Source: Undaria pinnatifida
Lineage: Eukaryota; Sar; Phaeophyceae; Laminariales; Alariaceae
NCBI GenBank assembly: GCA_012845835.1
Contig: JABAKD010000002.1
Location: 2,823,501 to 2,887,500 of the forward strand
Direction: 5' to 3'
Length of the DNA stretch: 64,000 bases
The stretch's first letter is position 1, and every line of letters begins with the position of its first letter. Below, piece after piece: positions 22,240 through 34,030 of the stretch. The notes under the pieces are model-generated. The model did no database searches. It saw nothing but the letters and a program-made list of their open reading frames with translations, and was not told where the DNA came from. A program made the translations under genes and the position numbers.

Positions 22240-23070
22240 CACCATTTCGATATACCTCTACGATGTGGCCAACTTGTCACTGGAAACCCTTAATATACTC
22301 AACCGTCATCATATCTGTATCATATCCAAACATACAATCAACATCTCTTTACTGCTCTGCTCCGCCCATCACGTTTTCTCGGGTTATACAGTCCCGCTGC
22401 GTGCGTCTATCGTTCTTACCGCACATGAGCGTTGGGTCATCCTTGTGTGAGAGATGGTTCCCACGAACTCGCTTGAAATGGCTCTCCCTATGTCCCACGT
22501 ATCTCACTTCCCCGCAAATAGTGCCGAAACCAATGTCACCACACTAGCCCACCCTGCTCCGTCGTCGCCATTAGGGCGATCGACGGAACAACAACCCTCA
22601 TGTGAGATTGCTTGCCAGAAAAAAAAACAAAGCTAATTCTCTGTTCGTCCTCGTGCATGCGATGTACATTGGGCCTTTCGTGGGCCATACCGTTGAGACG
22701 AGACTTGGGCTCACCGTAATTATGCCAGGAACTGAATACAACGCACGTACGAGTACGCATGTATGTGCGAGGCTTGCACCAGCTTATGTCGCAGTCTGGA
22801 TTAGCTGCCTCCGTACGCTCCTCGTGGCGTATAAGAAATACTTTGCCTTTCTACCTTCGGCATTGCCTCCGGTAGAGATTGTTTGCTTTGCGCGCAGGCA
22901 AAGATAACGACGACCGGCCTCGACTTGTCAAAGCTTGGATGGAATAATATTCGTATATGAAGATTATCCCTGGTCAGACCTGCTGCTGATCAGCCGTGGA
23001 TCCACACTAGCCAAACCTGGGAGCTACTGGTTAGCACGTGCTACACGTCTGCGTAAGAATATATAACGGA
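22240..23070. other. no gene recognised
   Basis: Short frames on both strands without family signal. Confidence 0.3.
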
Positions 23071-23252
23071 GGACTCTAACTTCGGCGTTCTATCTTATTT
23101 TGGGTGGCACTCCGCCCAGAACTCCACCCATTACGTCAGTGATGCCAACGTCACCGCCTTCACTATTGTCTCGATGGTCACATCATCCACTACACTCACT
23201 AACTCCACCACCCCATAACAAAAATAGAATGCCCCCTTCACCTCTACTCCGT

Positions 23253-23543
23253 TTACAGCAAGAGCGAAGCCAGACGGTTCTGGTCATGCTTAAGGTGTTT
23301 GCGACGCAAGGACGGTTGTTCTTGCCGGTGTTGTTGCGATATTGCCGGCTTCGTTTCATCGTCTTGTTCTTGAATTTCTGTGAAAGAGTTGCACTCGCAG
23401 CCTTCCACCTCAAGTCGGTCGGCCAGCACACCTCGTTCTGGAATTGCTACAGCTTCATTCCGGCTCACCGCAAAGGCAGCGATGTCCAGCAACTGCCGGG
23501 ACCTGGCCAAAGACTTAACGGTAGTGTCCTGGCAGACCTCCTT
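23253..23543 (-). CDS. unknown gene, copy A, exon W
   Basis: The acceptor-like GATTTTAG|AAG opens a frame giving KEVCQDTTVKSLARSRQLLD, then FAVSRNEAVAIPERGVL and VEGCECNSFTE before an acidic-to-basic tail and a stop. The central part is conserved in copy B (VLDFIAFAASQNEAVAIPER), where indels break the frame. Conservation of protein sequence between two diverged copies supports real coding. Family unknown. It is probably the last or penultimate exon of the gene running on the minus strand. Confidence 0.45.
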   Translation of the reverse strand, partial: KEVCQDTTVKSLARSRQLLDIAAFAVSRNEAVAIPERGVLADRLEVEGCECNSFTEIQEQDDETKPAISQQHRQEQPSLRRKHLKHDQNRLASLLL

Positions 23544-23689
23544 CTAAAATCGCGAACACATCAAACAGTAAGGAGGGCACAGGGGATGGCGACACGAGGG
23601 TTTACCAGGCTTTGAAAACTCACCGCTGAAATAACGCCGTAGTTGAAGCGGCAACGGAATAAAGGCAGGCAGTATACATCGAGTCGATA

Positions 23690-24047
23690 AAACGATACAC
23701 AAACGCAGCTCCATACAGAGCAGCTGGTGGTCAGCCGTCCATGGTGCCCTGTGGTCAGCGGCACGGCCTATCGGTGCAATCTGTTGCGTCAATGCGGTCG
23801 TCTCTGTCACCGCACACTCCAGATGTAGCGGAAAAACGGCCAACCCCACACTGGTCTTGCTAACAATCCGAGGGGCCACCAGCCCGGAAAATGTAACGGT
23901 ATGTGGTATTTCCTTCAATCTCACCATTGGAAAGTGGGGTCGACTACCACCAGGCTGTATTTCCAGAAAATTGGCTACCAGCATTGAGCGTAAATCCTTA
24001 GCAAACGCTAGCAACTCTGCACGCGTGCCCCTGTGCCGTCGTTGAAA
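23690..24047 (-). CDS. unknown gene, copy A, exon Z
   Basis: After an acceptor-like CCCCAGTAG the frame reads FQRRHRGTRAELLAFAKDLR, then NFLEIQPGGSRPHFPMVRLK, VAPRIVSKTSVGLAVFPLHL and TTALTQQIAPIGRAADH. Copy B gives LFQGRHRDTGLELLAFARGL and NFLQMQPGGDRPHFPMVRLE in the same register and then shifts frame. Many differences between copies are conservative. The donor is not resolved; the open frame continues to 23544. No known domain is recognised. Confidence 0.5.
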
Positions 24048-24587
24048 CTACTGGGGAACTGAGCGTCGACCACGATCTTTGAGAGGAGTCGCCAGAACTA
24101 GAGTCCACGGCGGCTGGTTTGGATGCAGAAGGAGTGGCTGTAATATCCTTACGAGCGAAAGCAACTCATACATGGTGCTGCCTACTCTGTACATTGCAAC
24201 TCTCCGTCGTGTTTACCACGCCCCCCTCCCGAATACGCGTACTGTACTATTTCGTTAAATAAGAAGAAATCATACCAGGTACGCAATGTCACGCAAAAAA
24301 AAAAATATTTCGACGATGCTGACTGCGCCCAGGTTAGTTGAGTAAATACTTTATGATCTCCAAACATCTCAACCATACCCAAGGCGTGTTAATATTGCGG
24401 TCGTGATAATGAGCAAATGACAATCAATGCGGTCAAACCTCGTGTGGCGCAGTATAACGGTATATCCGCAATAAGCTACGAAGAAATCGAACCGCCCCGT
24501 CCATGATATTTCATTGTGTTGTCTATCCACAGCTATACAGACCCCCCCCCCCCCCCCCACCCCCCACGGAAGTATATCTAAACTTAC

Positions 24588-24785
24588 CGTGATGAGTTAA
24601 ATTCAAAGACCAGATCCAATTGGCCAAGGTCTTCGGCAACCGGCTTAATCTTGTCGGGGGCTCCAACTGGTACTTGCGCTCTGAAGCGCTGGAAATTGGG
24701 ATGATAGAAATGCATATTTGGGGACCGGCGACAAGCAGCAGGGTGATACTTTCGCCAACCGGTCATTGCATACAAGGCTCAAGCA
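24588..24785 (-). CDS. unknown gene, copy A, exon Y
   Basis: The frame reads YAMTGWRKYHPAACRRSPN, FYHPNFQRFRAQVPVGAPDK and IKPVAEDLGQLDLVFEFNSS and runs into a splice donor, GTAAGT, at 24587. Copy B keeps the donor (AAG|GTAAGT, exon end 47299) and the words DKIKPGAEDLG and LDLVFGF, but split across frames. The exon start is uncertain; a pyrimidine tract lies near 24815-24835 on the minus strand. Confidence 0.5.
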
Positions 24786-25237
24786 ACCGTTTGCAGTCCC
24801 AGGTACACGCACGAAATAAGAATAAAAAAGGCGACTGAGACGCGAACTCGTTTTACTCGCTAACATGGGTCGCACACCAAGCGCAACCTTGGCCTTTGTA
24901 ATCTGTGATTCTACAGGTGTTCTTAACGTTACTTGGTACTAAACCCCGACACGATATATCACACGCCGGAGGGTTTGAAACTTACCAGCATAACTTAACG
25001 TATCACTGTGCTCACTAGGACCGAACGGTTGCGTGAAGTATGGTTTTCATCGGGCCTGACGGGCGTCTTCTGCTTGACTCGCTGCCTTGTCTCGAAAAAA
25101 AAATGGCCACCAGACAGATTAAAATACATAAAAGTAGACAACATTCAGGCGTCAACGACCATATGCTCACTAATGCATATTTCACACTGGCGAGGCGGGT
25201 TTGGATTCAAGCACCCAAAATGAAAACTGAACGTAGA

Positions 25238-25640
25238 ATTCAATCACATGGGCAGAGCACGGGATCACTTTCAACTGACACTCGCCGCATCACCCTCCCG
25301 GGAAATTCTGTGACTGGTTTTGCGTCGATGTCGTCCGCCACGACTTTGGGCCTCACTTCACGAACAGGCGCTTGGTTGGGGCGCGCGGCGACCTTCACAC
25401 CCCCCGCACAACGTCCTAAAAATATGGCAGGGGACAGCATCACCAGGTCACACGTCAGCAGGCGTAAAACGTCTGGACGCCATTTCGCCAATGCTGTACA
25501 TCGGAGGGGGGGAAGAACGCCCAAGGATGTGAGGTATGCGATGGAGACAAGATCAAGAGATGCACATCTACTGTACAACGTGACGCACTTCACACGCGTT
25601 GCGGTGCACATTGCTCAAGCCTGAACGAGTTGTCCCTCCG
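25238..25640 (-). CDS. unknown gene, copy A, exon X
   Basis: The product runs from RVKCVTLYSRCASLDLVSIA through DLVMLSPAIFLGRC to VKVAARPNQAPVREVRPKVV, then ADDIDAKPVTEFPGRVMRRV and DPVLCPC. Copy B preserves this segment (VKVAIRTNRAPVRGVGLK, DDIGAKPGMPFPGRAMRWV, LCPC) with an expanded G-tract inside it. A GT follows CCAT in both copies and may be the donor. Function is unknown. Confidence 0.45.
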
Positions 25641-26214
25641 CGCCATCCACTCGACAAAGAGTCAAAGTTACCATAACGACGTGGAATCATTTTCCGTTGT
25701 CCGCGCTTCTCACTCTTGTCGAGGCCGTATTGTGCTTCCGGTAGATGCTTCGGCGTTGACAATCCCATCAATCAATGAGCACCTTTTTCGTCAAGAAGCA
25801 AGGGCAATAAGAGAGATGATCTTGTACAGACTCTGCTTACTCCTATCTCGTATGACTTTGGGTTCCTACCTACCATATAGAGTACAGTATTTGTGCACTT
25901 AACAACCTGTGTACTTGAACAGTCGGTGTACGTGTACATGACTGCACGACGATAGTTGCTCGGCGATATGAACAGAATAACACCGTAGACAACAGCAACA
26001 GCATCCTCAACAGCTAGCGCAACCGACACAGCTGCTAAAACAAATTTGCAGCATAACCCCCAGCCGTTGATGTGGCTACTGCTGCCTCATGTGCCAGTTG
26101 CTGTTGCCATGCCTACCACCGCTGCTGTTATTCCACACCTGGTAAAATAGTATATCGAATACGTGCGCGGTGTGCATGTTGTCCGGCAATACGATTCGTG
26201 CATTGGGGAGCCGC

Positions 26215-26285
26215 GGGCAGCAGCAGTAGCAGTAGCAGAAGGGCTGCAGCGGTGGCAGTGGCAGCAGCAGCAGCCGCAGCACATG
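26215..26285. repeat. CAG/GCA microsatellite
   Basis: Imperfect CAG/GCA triplets within copy A. The matching place in copy B (45555-45640) is a longer CTG/GCT tract. Confidence 0.85.
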
Positions 26286-26865
26286 TCAAAAAATTAAATT
26301 GACAAAACTTCTATCACTCCGTGCAGCAGCGAATCAGTTGCCGCTGATGCCACTGTCGCGCGTTGCTGTTGATGGTGAACCTTTCACCATCAATGTTCTG
26401 CACATGTGAATACGCGATGACTGTGCCCAATGCGTGCAATATGATTCCTCCGACAGCAGCCCCGACCGCCGTTGCAGCCGCTCAAAGCAATGTGCAGTGC
26501 CCCTACCACCGCGCAGTAGCAACCCCAGCAGTCTCCTACCCTCTGAGGTGTACCTAGTACTGTTACCGCCTCTGTCATGGGCCTATTGTTTAGACAAACA
26601 GTAGTTGGTTCCTAAGTGCTGTTTCATGCGCTGGTGGTATACGTGAGTTATGTACGTGCGCTATGTATCCGTGCAATGAAGCTTACGAAGACACCGCCTA
26701 CAACCGTGACCAAAACCTAGTCAAACCAAGCCTACGAGACGACGATACTCAGCCAGTCTAGCACATGAAAGCACCAGCGGAAGCATCAGCATTCAACTCA
26801 CGATATTGTTGCATGTTGCTGATCTTGCTGCTGCGCGTACGGCACGGAAAACAAACTCGCCAGTG

Positions 26866-27403
26866 GTAATAGGTAGGATGCGCAAGGAATCAATCAGCCA
26901 AATGTAGATGTTCATTACATAGTAAAAAAAGTGTACGCAGAGTACTGGGTAACCTGTCGAACCATGTGTTAGACGTTGTTTACTTTCAGTATGGAGGAGG
27001 AATCATATGTGGTACCGCGTTCCACCAGGTAATATTGTGTTGAGGGGTCACGTGCGTAAGATCGAAATGTTGACTAGGTCTAGTGGGTGAGATCGAAGTG
27101 TGTACAACGTCACGTGCGTAAAATTAGGTTGGGTGTCGCATGTAGTGGTTACTACCATATGAAACAATTGTCACCGCAATAAGGAAGAGACACGAATGCT
27201 TGCACATCGAGTTCACTCTTCACATCTGCATCTGATTTTGGACAGTCCATGGTGACATAAGGGTTGATTGGCCCAACGAGAGCCTATTTGAAGTAACCCA
27301 CCACGCCTAAAGCATCATCAGTCAGGCTTGAGATTGTCTCGCCACGACTCCGTGTTACCCTCTGAAGACCGTCATCGGTCAGGCACCCATACATTTTTAT
27401 TCA
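26866..27403. other. possible 5' LTR region of the downstream copia element
   Basis: The sequence ends TTTTTATTCA|GGTTATGAGCC at 27403/27404. That resembles an LTR end followed by a degenerate initiator-Met primer site. No matching LTR is found after 31.4 kb, so this is only suggestive. Confidence 0.3.
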
Positions 27404-27649
27404 GGTTATGAGCCTCGTTGGCGTGTACCAGGTAACACACAGCGCAAGAACATCCCCTGCGGTGGATCACAAGACCAGTGATTTGCTGGTATACTACGCT
27501 AGAAGCTTGGAACCATACGTCATTCGAGTCGAAAAGCACTGGAACGTGCACGAAGAAAATGGAAGCTCAGCGGACAGACCGGCACCTTCAAGTGATCTGT
27601 GTTCAATATCTAGCTGAACGCGAAAAGCAAGGCCGACCGACATACCGAA

Positions 27650-27790
27650 ATGTTTGAGCGGTCCAAGGACAGGATTGAGCTGAAACGAACAAAAGTGAAT
27701 CCTGGCGAGCAGTTTGACACGCTTCAGGCGGTCCACGGACAGGATCGAGCTGAGTGCCAGAAGAAACCCGACGGCACAAGACAGAACAAG
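27650..27790 (+). repeat. 71-bp tandem duplication
   Basis: GCGGTCCA.GGACAGGAT.GA recurs at 27657 and 27728. It lies at the start of the copia Gag region. Confidence 0.7.
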
Positions 27791-27829
27791 CAACGCATTC
27801 AAAGCATTCATGGAGGATCCCGGAAACAT

Positions 27830-28590
27830 TGTGACATCAACCAGAAGGATTATTCCCATATTCGATGACAACAAACCAGAGACCTATCCCGAATGGCGCT
27901 CGAACGCCCGCGTAGTGGTGTCCATGTCAAACAAAAAAGTGGTTCATGTTATGAACGGATTGGTTGAACCGGTACCGACTATCACAGACGGTGACACCTC
28001 AGGGACCCCGACGAATCAGGTTGAAATTCTACGGTGGAAGCGAGGGTGCGAGACCCTCTTCCCCAAAATGTACCTTGTCAATAGAGTCTCTTCGTCCACA
28101 CTAGTTCGACAACATTAATACCGGACGTCGGCGGGAGGTCAGGGACACGGACAGAAGGCATCGAACGCTTTGTACACCAATTACAACATCAACAACAGGG
28201 AGTCACGGCAGGCGTGCTACGAAAAGCTTGTGACCTTCGACATGACGCAAGGGCAAGACCCTGATGACTATACCATCAAGCTAATGGAGATTCGAGGGCG
28301 GCTGCATGAAATGGGAGAGCAGATTTCGGACGAGAGGTTTGAAGACATCTTACTGCAAGGCCTGACCGACGATTACGACTTCGTAAAGATGACTAGCTTT
28401 CACAACCCAAAATTTGACATGGACTACATTCAATCAAAGATGACAAGCTTGTACATCGACCGGTTCTCGAGACTAGGACATGTACAAAAGCTAGCGGGCA
28501 GAGGAGCGGTAATGACAACCACCAACGCATCAAGGAAGTTACGATGCTACAACCGCTAATAATTTAGGCACGTCAACCGAGACTCCACCC
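27830..28590 (+). pseudogene. Ty1/copia Gag, degraded
   Basis: Two frames (to 28118, and 28170-28559) give FDDNKPETYPEWRSNARVVV, then HVMNGLVEPVP and YEKLVTFDMTQGQDPDDYTI, EDILLQGLTDDYDFVKM, features of copia-type Gag (UBN2-like). The zinc knuckle at about 28542-28587 has lost two cysteines (CYNR..FRHVNRDS instead of C..C....H....C) and contains stops. A frame change near 28115 separates the parts. Confidence 0.85.
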
Positions 28591-28595
28591 AAAGC

Positions 28596-29099
28596 ATGCA
28601 GGAGCGATCTGCTACCACAAAATGGTCTTCGCTGCACAACCCGACGACGCACAGCGATGCTAAGTGCAACGCTCATAAAATGAATCACAATCACAATACG
28701 GAGAATCAACGACAGGAAGATGTACTAAGTGCCCACACAGCGACTGAGTCGACCGCGAGCAAAGAAGAAGAAAACTTCCGGTATCTCTCCGTGACGTCTG
28801 GGTGGACCTCGCCAACTAACCGCCAGCCAAATGCCCAGAAACCTAAGAGCGTGAAGGTCAGCGCTGACACACCCAGGCTTGCGCCGAAACCCTTGACTAT
28901 GCTGGTGGAAAGCGGAGCATCTGACCATCATTTTGACTACGAACTTCACTCGGATCCGAAAGACAAACAGCTAAATAGTAAGACACTTGAAAGACCCCAC
29001 AACATGCTGACCGCAGGACGACACGTTTTACCCGGAACAGCGACCGGTACGACTTCAAGGAACATCATCGACACGGGTGGCGACAAGCATCCGGTATGA
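28596..29099 (+). pseudogene. Ty1/copia protease region, catalytic Asp replaced
   Basis: The frame includes TMLVESGASDHHFD near 28900-28940. That matches the copia protease signature DSGAS.H..D except that the catalytic Asp is Glu. It is followed by a degraded linker toward the pre-integrase region, but the integrase core is missing. The next recognisable sequence (29163 on) already belongs downstream of integrase. Confidence 0.75.
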
Positions 29100-29159
29100 A
29101 ATGCAGGCTTGGTCGCACCTGGGAGACATAATCGTTTCTAAACAATTCTGCTGCTACTA

Positions 29160-29432
29160 CTGTTGCCCAAACTCGAGGACAAGACCAGCGATGGGGTACC
29201 CTGTGGGTACATCTTGAACGGCAAGGGATTCCGTGTATATAGAAACAGGACGGCGCGAGTGACCGAAAGCCGCAACGTCATCTTCCTCGAGATCCCAGCA
29301 TCGACAATGGCTGGTTTCACCGAGGGCGACACCACTAGCGACGCTGTCAGTACTCACGAAGACAGCTCGCCGGCAAAAAACGCGTATGACATCTGCATCA
29401 CGCACAGCGCGAAGAAATCGACAGCGTCCTGA
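29160..29432 (+). pseudogene. Ty1/copia post-integrase segment
   Basis: KLEDKTSDGVPCGYILNGKG, then FRVYRNRTARVTESRNVIFLE, correspond to the conserved strip between integrase and reverse transcriptase in copia polyproteins (usually G.FLGY..GYR....V..SRDV.F.E). It follows the protease remnant almost directly, so the integrase core has been deleted. Confidence 0.75.
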
Positions 29433-29989
29433 AGAAACTGTCGGAGCTTACGAGTAGGAATGTGGACCACACTCAACATCAGCTGGCGAGGAGGAGACGG
29501 CCGTTGAAGGGGGGGGCAGTGGCGAGGTCAGCAACATGCGACAAATCACGACCTCGGAAGCGCAGCATGTAAGGGCACGCGCGCAAATTGTTCCGTAATT
29601 CCGGCATCACACGAAGGACTACACCTTCAGCAGTAGCGAGAACCGCGTAACCTGCAATTTCTTACTGTCCCAATGGCAAGTGCCGCAGAGGTGTCGTACG
29701 AGGAAGAAAAGACGATGGAGTACGATATAGTAGCTTAGACTGAACACGGGTCAGATTGGGCACAGGAACACAATATGGAAGTATACCTTGACTACGCCTT
29801 AGATGCTGGAAACCCCTCTGTGGGCACAGTTGGGATGGGGGTATCGTTACGACACCGAATAATAATTCAAGGAGTCGATGGAATCGCCACAAGTGACCAG
29901 TTGGAAATAAGCCACAGACAAGGAGATGGACAGCCTCCAGAACCACGCAGTCTTCCACCTGGTATATCCAGACTCAGTACAACCGGAGA

Positions 29990-31294
29990 ACTATGTGATA
30001 GAATAGGTCTCTAATATTACAGCCGATCACACGCTGAAAGGTAGAGTTATGGTTTTAGGGCAGGGACAAGTTTCGGGAATTGACTGTGGCTGCACATATT
30101 TACCTGTATGCCGCATTCAAAGCGTATCCATGGCGCTCCACATAGCTGCGAGTGAAGACTGGGAAGTTCTCAAGCTTGATGTACAGGCGGCGTTTCTAAG
30201 CGCCTAGGTACAGGAGGAAGTGTATGTGAGGACTTCTCCATGCTACAAATCACTCGGCGCTACAACTGGACGTCCCAAGGTGATGAAACTCAATAAAAGC
30301 CTAGACGGACTTGGTCGAAGCCCTCGCAACTGGTTCAACATCATCGACGATGCACTGAGGGACATGGGGTTCACAGAGACTGCGTCTAATCCATGTGTCT
30401 ACATCCTCGGCTAAGACGACAACCTCAACATTGTGATCATGTACTTCGACGACCTCATTCTTCTTTGAGGAGACACGCCGGTGATGCAGGACATTAAAAG
30501 CAAGGTGATGGGCTGATTCGCCATTACCGACATTAGAGATGTCCTGATGGTACTAGGCATGCAAATTTCCAGACACAGAGAGGTTGAGACTCTGACCATT
30601 AGTCAAGATCACTAAGCTAGGTCAGTGCCGGCACGATTCGACATGGCAAAATACAACCCAATGCACACAACGGGAGCAGGAGCGGAGATGTTTTTACAAG
30701 CAGCCGGGCACGATGCTGCTAGACTTTACGGGCATCCAACTCTACCAGGCCATCACGGGGTTTCTGATGTTCTTCAGCCAATGCACTCGCTACGACATCA
30801 CCTTCGCCGTCAACCAACTGACCCAAGCCATGCACAGACTGTCTAAACCGCACATGACAGAAGCAAAAGCATAGTGTCCGCTATATCAAGGGGGATATAG
30901 GCCTGGCAATCACGTACGAAAAAGGGTGTTTCAAACTAACGGGGTATTGCGATGCGAGCTGGTGAAACAATCCTGCCAAGGGCAAGCCAACCTCCGGCTA
31001 CTAGTTCATGCTGCCTGGAGGACCGCTGAGCTTCCACACTGCGCTTCAGAACGTGACTGCGCAGTCGACTCTGGAGGCGCAACTGATCTCAATGGCAAAC
31101 GTGAGCAAGGAGGCAGTGTATCTGTCCAACATGATGGCCGGGCTGGCACTTGGAATTTTTTTAGAAAGTGCACCGCTCTTTGGCGACAACACCGCGGCCC
31201 TACACATTTTGCAGGATACAGCACCTGCAGCTCGCGCAGAAGACACATCGCTCTGCGCTTCTTCTACTTGAAGGAGCTAATCAAGGACAGATAA
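29990..31294 (+). pseudogene. Ty1/copia reverse transcriptase and RNase H, degraded
   Basis: Reverse transcriptase motifs appear in order: LKLDVQAAFLS (about 30173), LNKSLDGLGRSPRNWFNIID, the catalytic-loop remnant IMYFDDLILL (about 30437-30466) and VLGMQIS (about 30548). They are broken by stops after AAFLSA, ILG and DDLILL, and by frame changes after 30.62 kb. RNase H is recognised at 31008-31271 by LQNVTAQSTLEAQLISMANV, EAVYLSNMMAGL and GDNTAALHI. No 3' LTR is visible beyond 31.37 kb. Confidence 0.88.
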
Positions 31295-31367
31295 ATCGCC
31301 ATCCACCACGTGGCATCACAGAAACAACTGACAGACGTAGGGATTAAATCCTCACCAAGAACACGCA

Positions 31368-32305
31368 TTGGCACCTACTGAACCTTGTCGAGGCATAGAC
31401 AACAAGAAATTCGATCCAAAGAGGAAAAGAGAAACCCAAGATCGACCCGAAGGAAGACCATTCACGACGACAACAATGAGTACGCGTCAAGAACCCACAA
31501 CGAGGGAAATAGTCCAAGATCGATCTGAAAGGAGACCTAGTTATGACAACAACATGCGTATGGTACAGATACTTCTCCAGTACAGGGATTCGACAGAGAG
31601 ATCGATCGAGATCAGGCGGAGCCATTTGGACGAAGCCACACATCATCATCACACATTCATATATCAACTCTATATGACATCCGACAACCAGGAACGCAAG
31701 GAGGCTCACACCGGGGACATTTACGACGACAGTATAGCCACGAGACAACAACGGCGAACATGCTTGTACGGCAGGTTTCCTTTCTTCGACGAAAACTCCA
31801 GAGAAGAGGCAGCGGCGGAGAACGCCAACTGGACCATTAAGCAAGGGGTAGAGGATTGCTCCGATAAGTTTTTGGAACGTTTGTTTGGAATGTGATAGAA
31901 AGGGTGGAATACGAGGACTTTGTGGAACCAGAGCGCTTCTTTGGGTTTCTTAGCAGCGCTTGAGCTTACGATGCCGCCTCAAGTTTAGATCCGACGGTTT
32001 CAGCTCGAACCCTTCCCGATAGCAACGTGCTGGCCAAGGGGGTCGACCGCGAAGTAGAGGTGTGGAAGAAGTATTATCTAGAGAAGCTCCAGGAGCAGGA
32101 AGACGAATACCGGCACAGACTTAGTAGTCGTACGCAGGCTAGACTCGAAAGAGAGAACGAAGAATGTCCTGTGGAAAATACGCCCAAACAGTCAGTAGTA
32201 ATAGATGATGTCAGAGCTGAAATTAGGCAGGCATCGTCGGAAGCGAACGGACATGTAGCCGAAGATACCATTGATTCGCTCTATAGCGTCCATCGTGACG
32301 TGTAA
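31368..32305 (+). pseudogene. coding-like sequence with coiled-coil, unknown
   Basis: Frame 31368-31895 is Arg/Glu-rich and carries a ~75-bp internal repeat (QDRPEGRPFTTTTM against QDRSERRPSYDNNM). After a frame change the next 400 bases give RVEYEDFVEPERFFGFLSSA, one TGA, then REVEVWKKYYLEKLQEQEDE followed by a highly charged helix typical of a coiled coil, ending at 32305. It lies directly after the copia RNase H but resembles no copia protein I know. It may be a separate broken gene or a captured sequence. Confidence 0.4.
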
Positions 32306-32309
32306 GATC

Positions 32310-33733
32310 AGACATGAGTTGCACAACATCGTTAGAGAGAATCTACCGGATAACGGGGGGGGGCAGTGAAGTGATTTTCGGACAATCCAAAACATGGCAT
32401 ACGGAAGCCGAGCAGTCATCATATGGATTCCCGGTACAACACTACTGGCGCTGCACTTAATAACATAAGATATATTGCTGTATTCAAGGCACTGGAGCTG
32501 TCGAGTCGGCGGTGAATACCCCAAGTTACAGACAGCCTGCGTATGAACTATGCCGAGAAAGCTATAGACCATATAGTATTCAGCAGTGGCGACTGATATT
32601 TTGCGTATATACGCATATGCGGGCTACAACTGATATACAGAGAAAACATCAGTTTCAAAATGGTCTCCGTGCGTTTTGTTAAACAACGATACGGCCGGTG
32701 ACGCCAGAACGGTGAACAGACATATTCCACCAACCCTCGGTCAACAGAAAGAGCGCCTCATCGAAGGTCTTGTCCGCTCCCACACGAGTGGCTACGAGTA
32801 TGTCTTCGTTTCTGACGGAACCATGTCTTGACGGCCCGTGTGAATCGGCAACATGGATGCCAAGTTATCGCATTTATAGTTTTGAAATATTGAACGGTAA
32901 TTGTGACAAGTGGTGGACTCAATGTGCTGGTGTTGTATCCAACTCTGTGCCTTTGGCCCATATTACATTTTTATCTGCTCCGAAGGAATTTTTGTATGTT
33001 TCCTCCTATATATGCTGTCCACTCAACAACGTCATCGTCTATGGCATGCGTAAAATACCAACAGGTGATAGCTATTCGCACCGGTCCTCGAAGATGGATC
33101 CTGCGTCGCTCGCATAAAAGCGTCATATGTAACGTTTTCTGCAGGTGTATGCACTACGGTCGGCTGATGTACCAAGCAAGTTTAGCGAAATACTGCGTGG
33201 AAATTCGACGCGACGCCCGTAGCTCATGCTGGCAGTGGCCTTTGTCGGAGGGAAAAAAATGCTGGCGTAGAGGTACCGCGTAGAGCCTGACGGCTTGATA
33301 TGAGTTGTGCGTGAACCACTGGCTTGGAGTCAATTAGTATGTTCATGTAGCCATTCCGTGATCAGCCACTGCGAAAAAGCCAAAACCTGACAACACCCCA
33401 CAACGGTAAGAGTAGAACGTGTAGCTTGCATTCAATATCACTATAAACATTGGCGGTGAGGATCAGGTGAGGTTAGCAGAAATTAGGTTGCCTGTAATAT
33501 AAAATATTGTGGTCAACAAGGTTCCAGCAGAATTCCACCCGACAAAAAGTCTGTAATTTCCTACAGCAGCCTGCCTCACGTGTTCAGGTCCCAACATGTA
33601 CCAGAGACGTTCAAATACAACCGGTTAGGCGCGAGTGGTGCGTTGCTCACATCACCCCAGAAACAAGCACATGGACTTCAATGTCGAAGGCCACAAGACG
33701 GTGGCGTGTTGATAATAACGTGATTCATCCAAT
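32310..33733. other. no gene recognised
   Basis: Short frames (32770-33283 plus) without family signal; a short G-run lies at 32356-32364. Confidence 0.3.
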
Positions 33734-33819
33734 ATGATAAACAGTAGACTAGACTATATGCATACGGGTCGCGACAAAAATGGCGGAGAAAAATCTTTGA
33801 CGCTCGAAAAATTGAACCG

Positions 33820-34000
33820 TTCAGCAAGAAACACGGTGCCAGATGGAAATGCACACGTTTGCAGCATGCATGCGTGTCTCGCAAGATTTCTCCTCGAAGG
33901 ACGGGAGCTACAACGCCGTCGGCTTGAGATAGGGGCGCGCTGCAAACATCACGATGAAGGGCCCATGGTCAACCTCAAGGTCCCGCGTCCACCCATGACA
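33820..34000 (+). pseudogene. EsV-1-7 motif relic
   Basis: One unit can be read across frames: C-SMHA-C keeps C-X4-C, GSYNAVGL matches the middle of the motif in another frame, and RCKHHDEGPMVNLK matches C-X2-H plus the D.GMVN.. tail. Two frame changes and a stop separate these parts, so it is a dead single unit. It lies 2.6 kb from the larger relic at 36.6-37.4 kb on the other strand. Confidence 0.55.
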
Positions 34001-34030
34001 CATTCACTTGGTTTTCGACGTAATACGTGA

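Larger units (their letters stand above)
23075..26865 (-). repeat. inverted segmental duplication, copy A
   Basis: Read on the minus strand, this ~3.8-kb segment matches 44980-48835 on the plus strand over its whole length, with substitutions and indels throughout. Landmarks include TCCGTGCCGTACGCG at one end, AGGACGTTGTG plus a G-run, GTGAGATTG.AG.A.ATACCACAT, ATTGTTAGCAAGACCAGTGTGGGGTTGGC in part, and GAC.TTGGCA..ACTGACGT at the other end. Outside these limits the two copies stop resembling each other. It carries an unknown multi-exon gene; copy A is the better preserved. The segment could be a mobile element or a genomic duplication. Confidence 0.9.

Noticed and set aside
31374-31900. 3' LTR for the copia element at 27.4-31.4 kb
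   Set aside because: No sequence after RNase H matches the region before 27403, so an LTR pair could not be shown.
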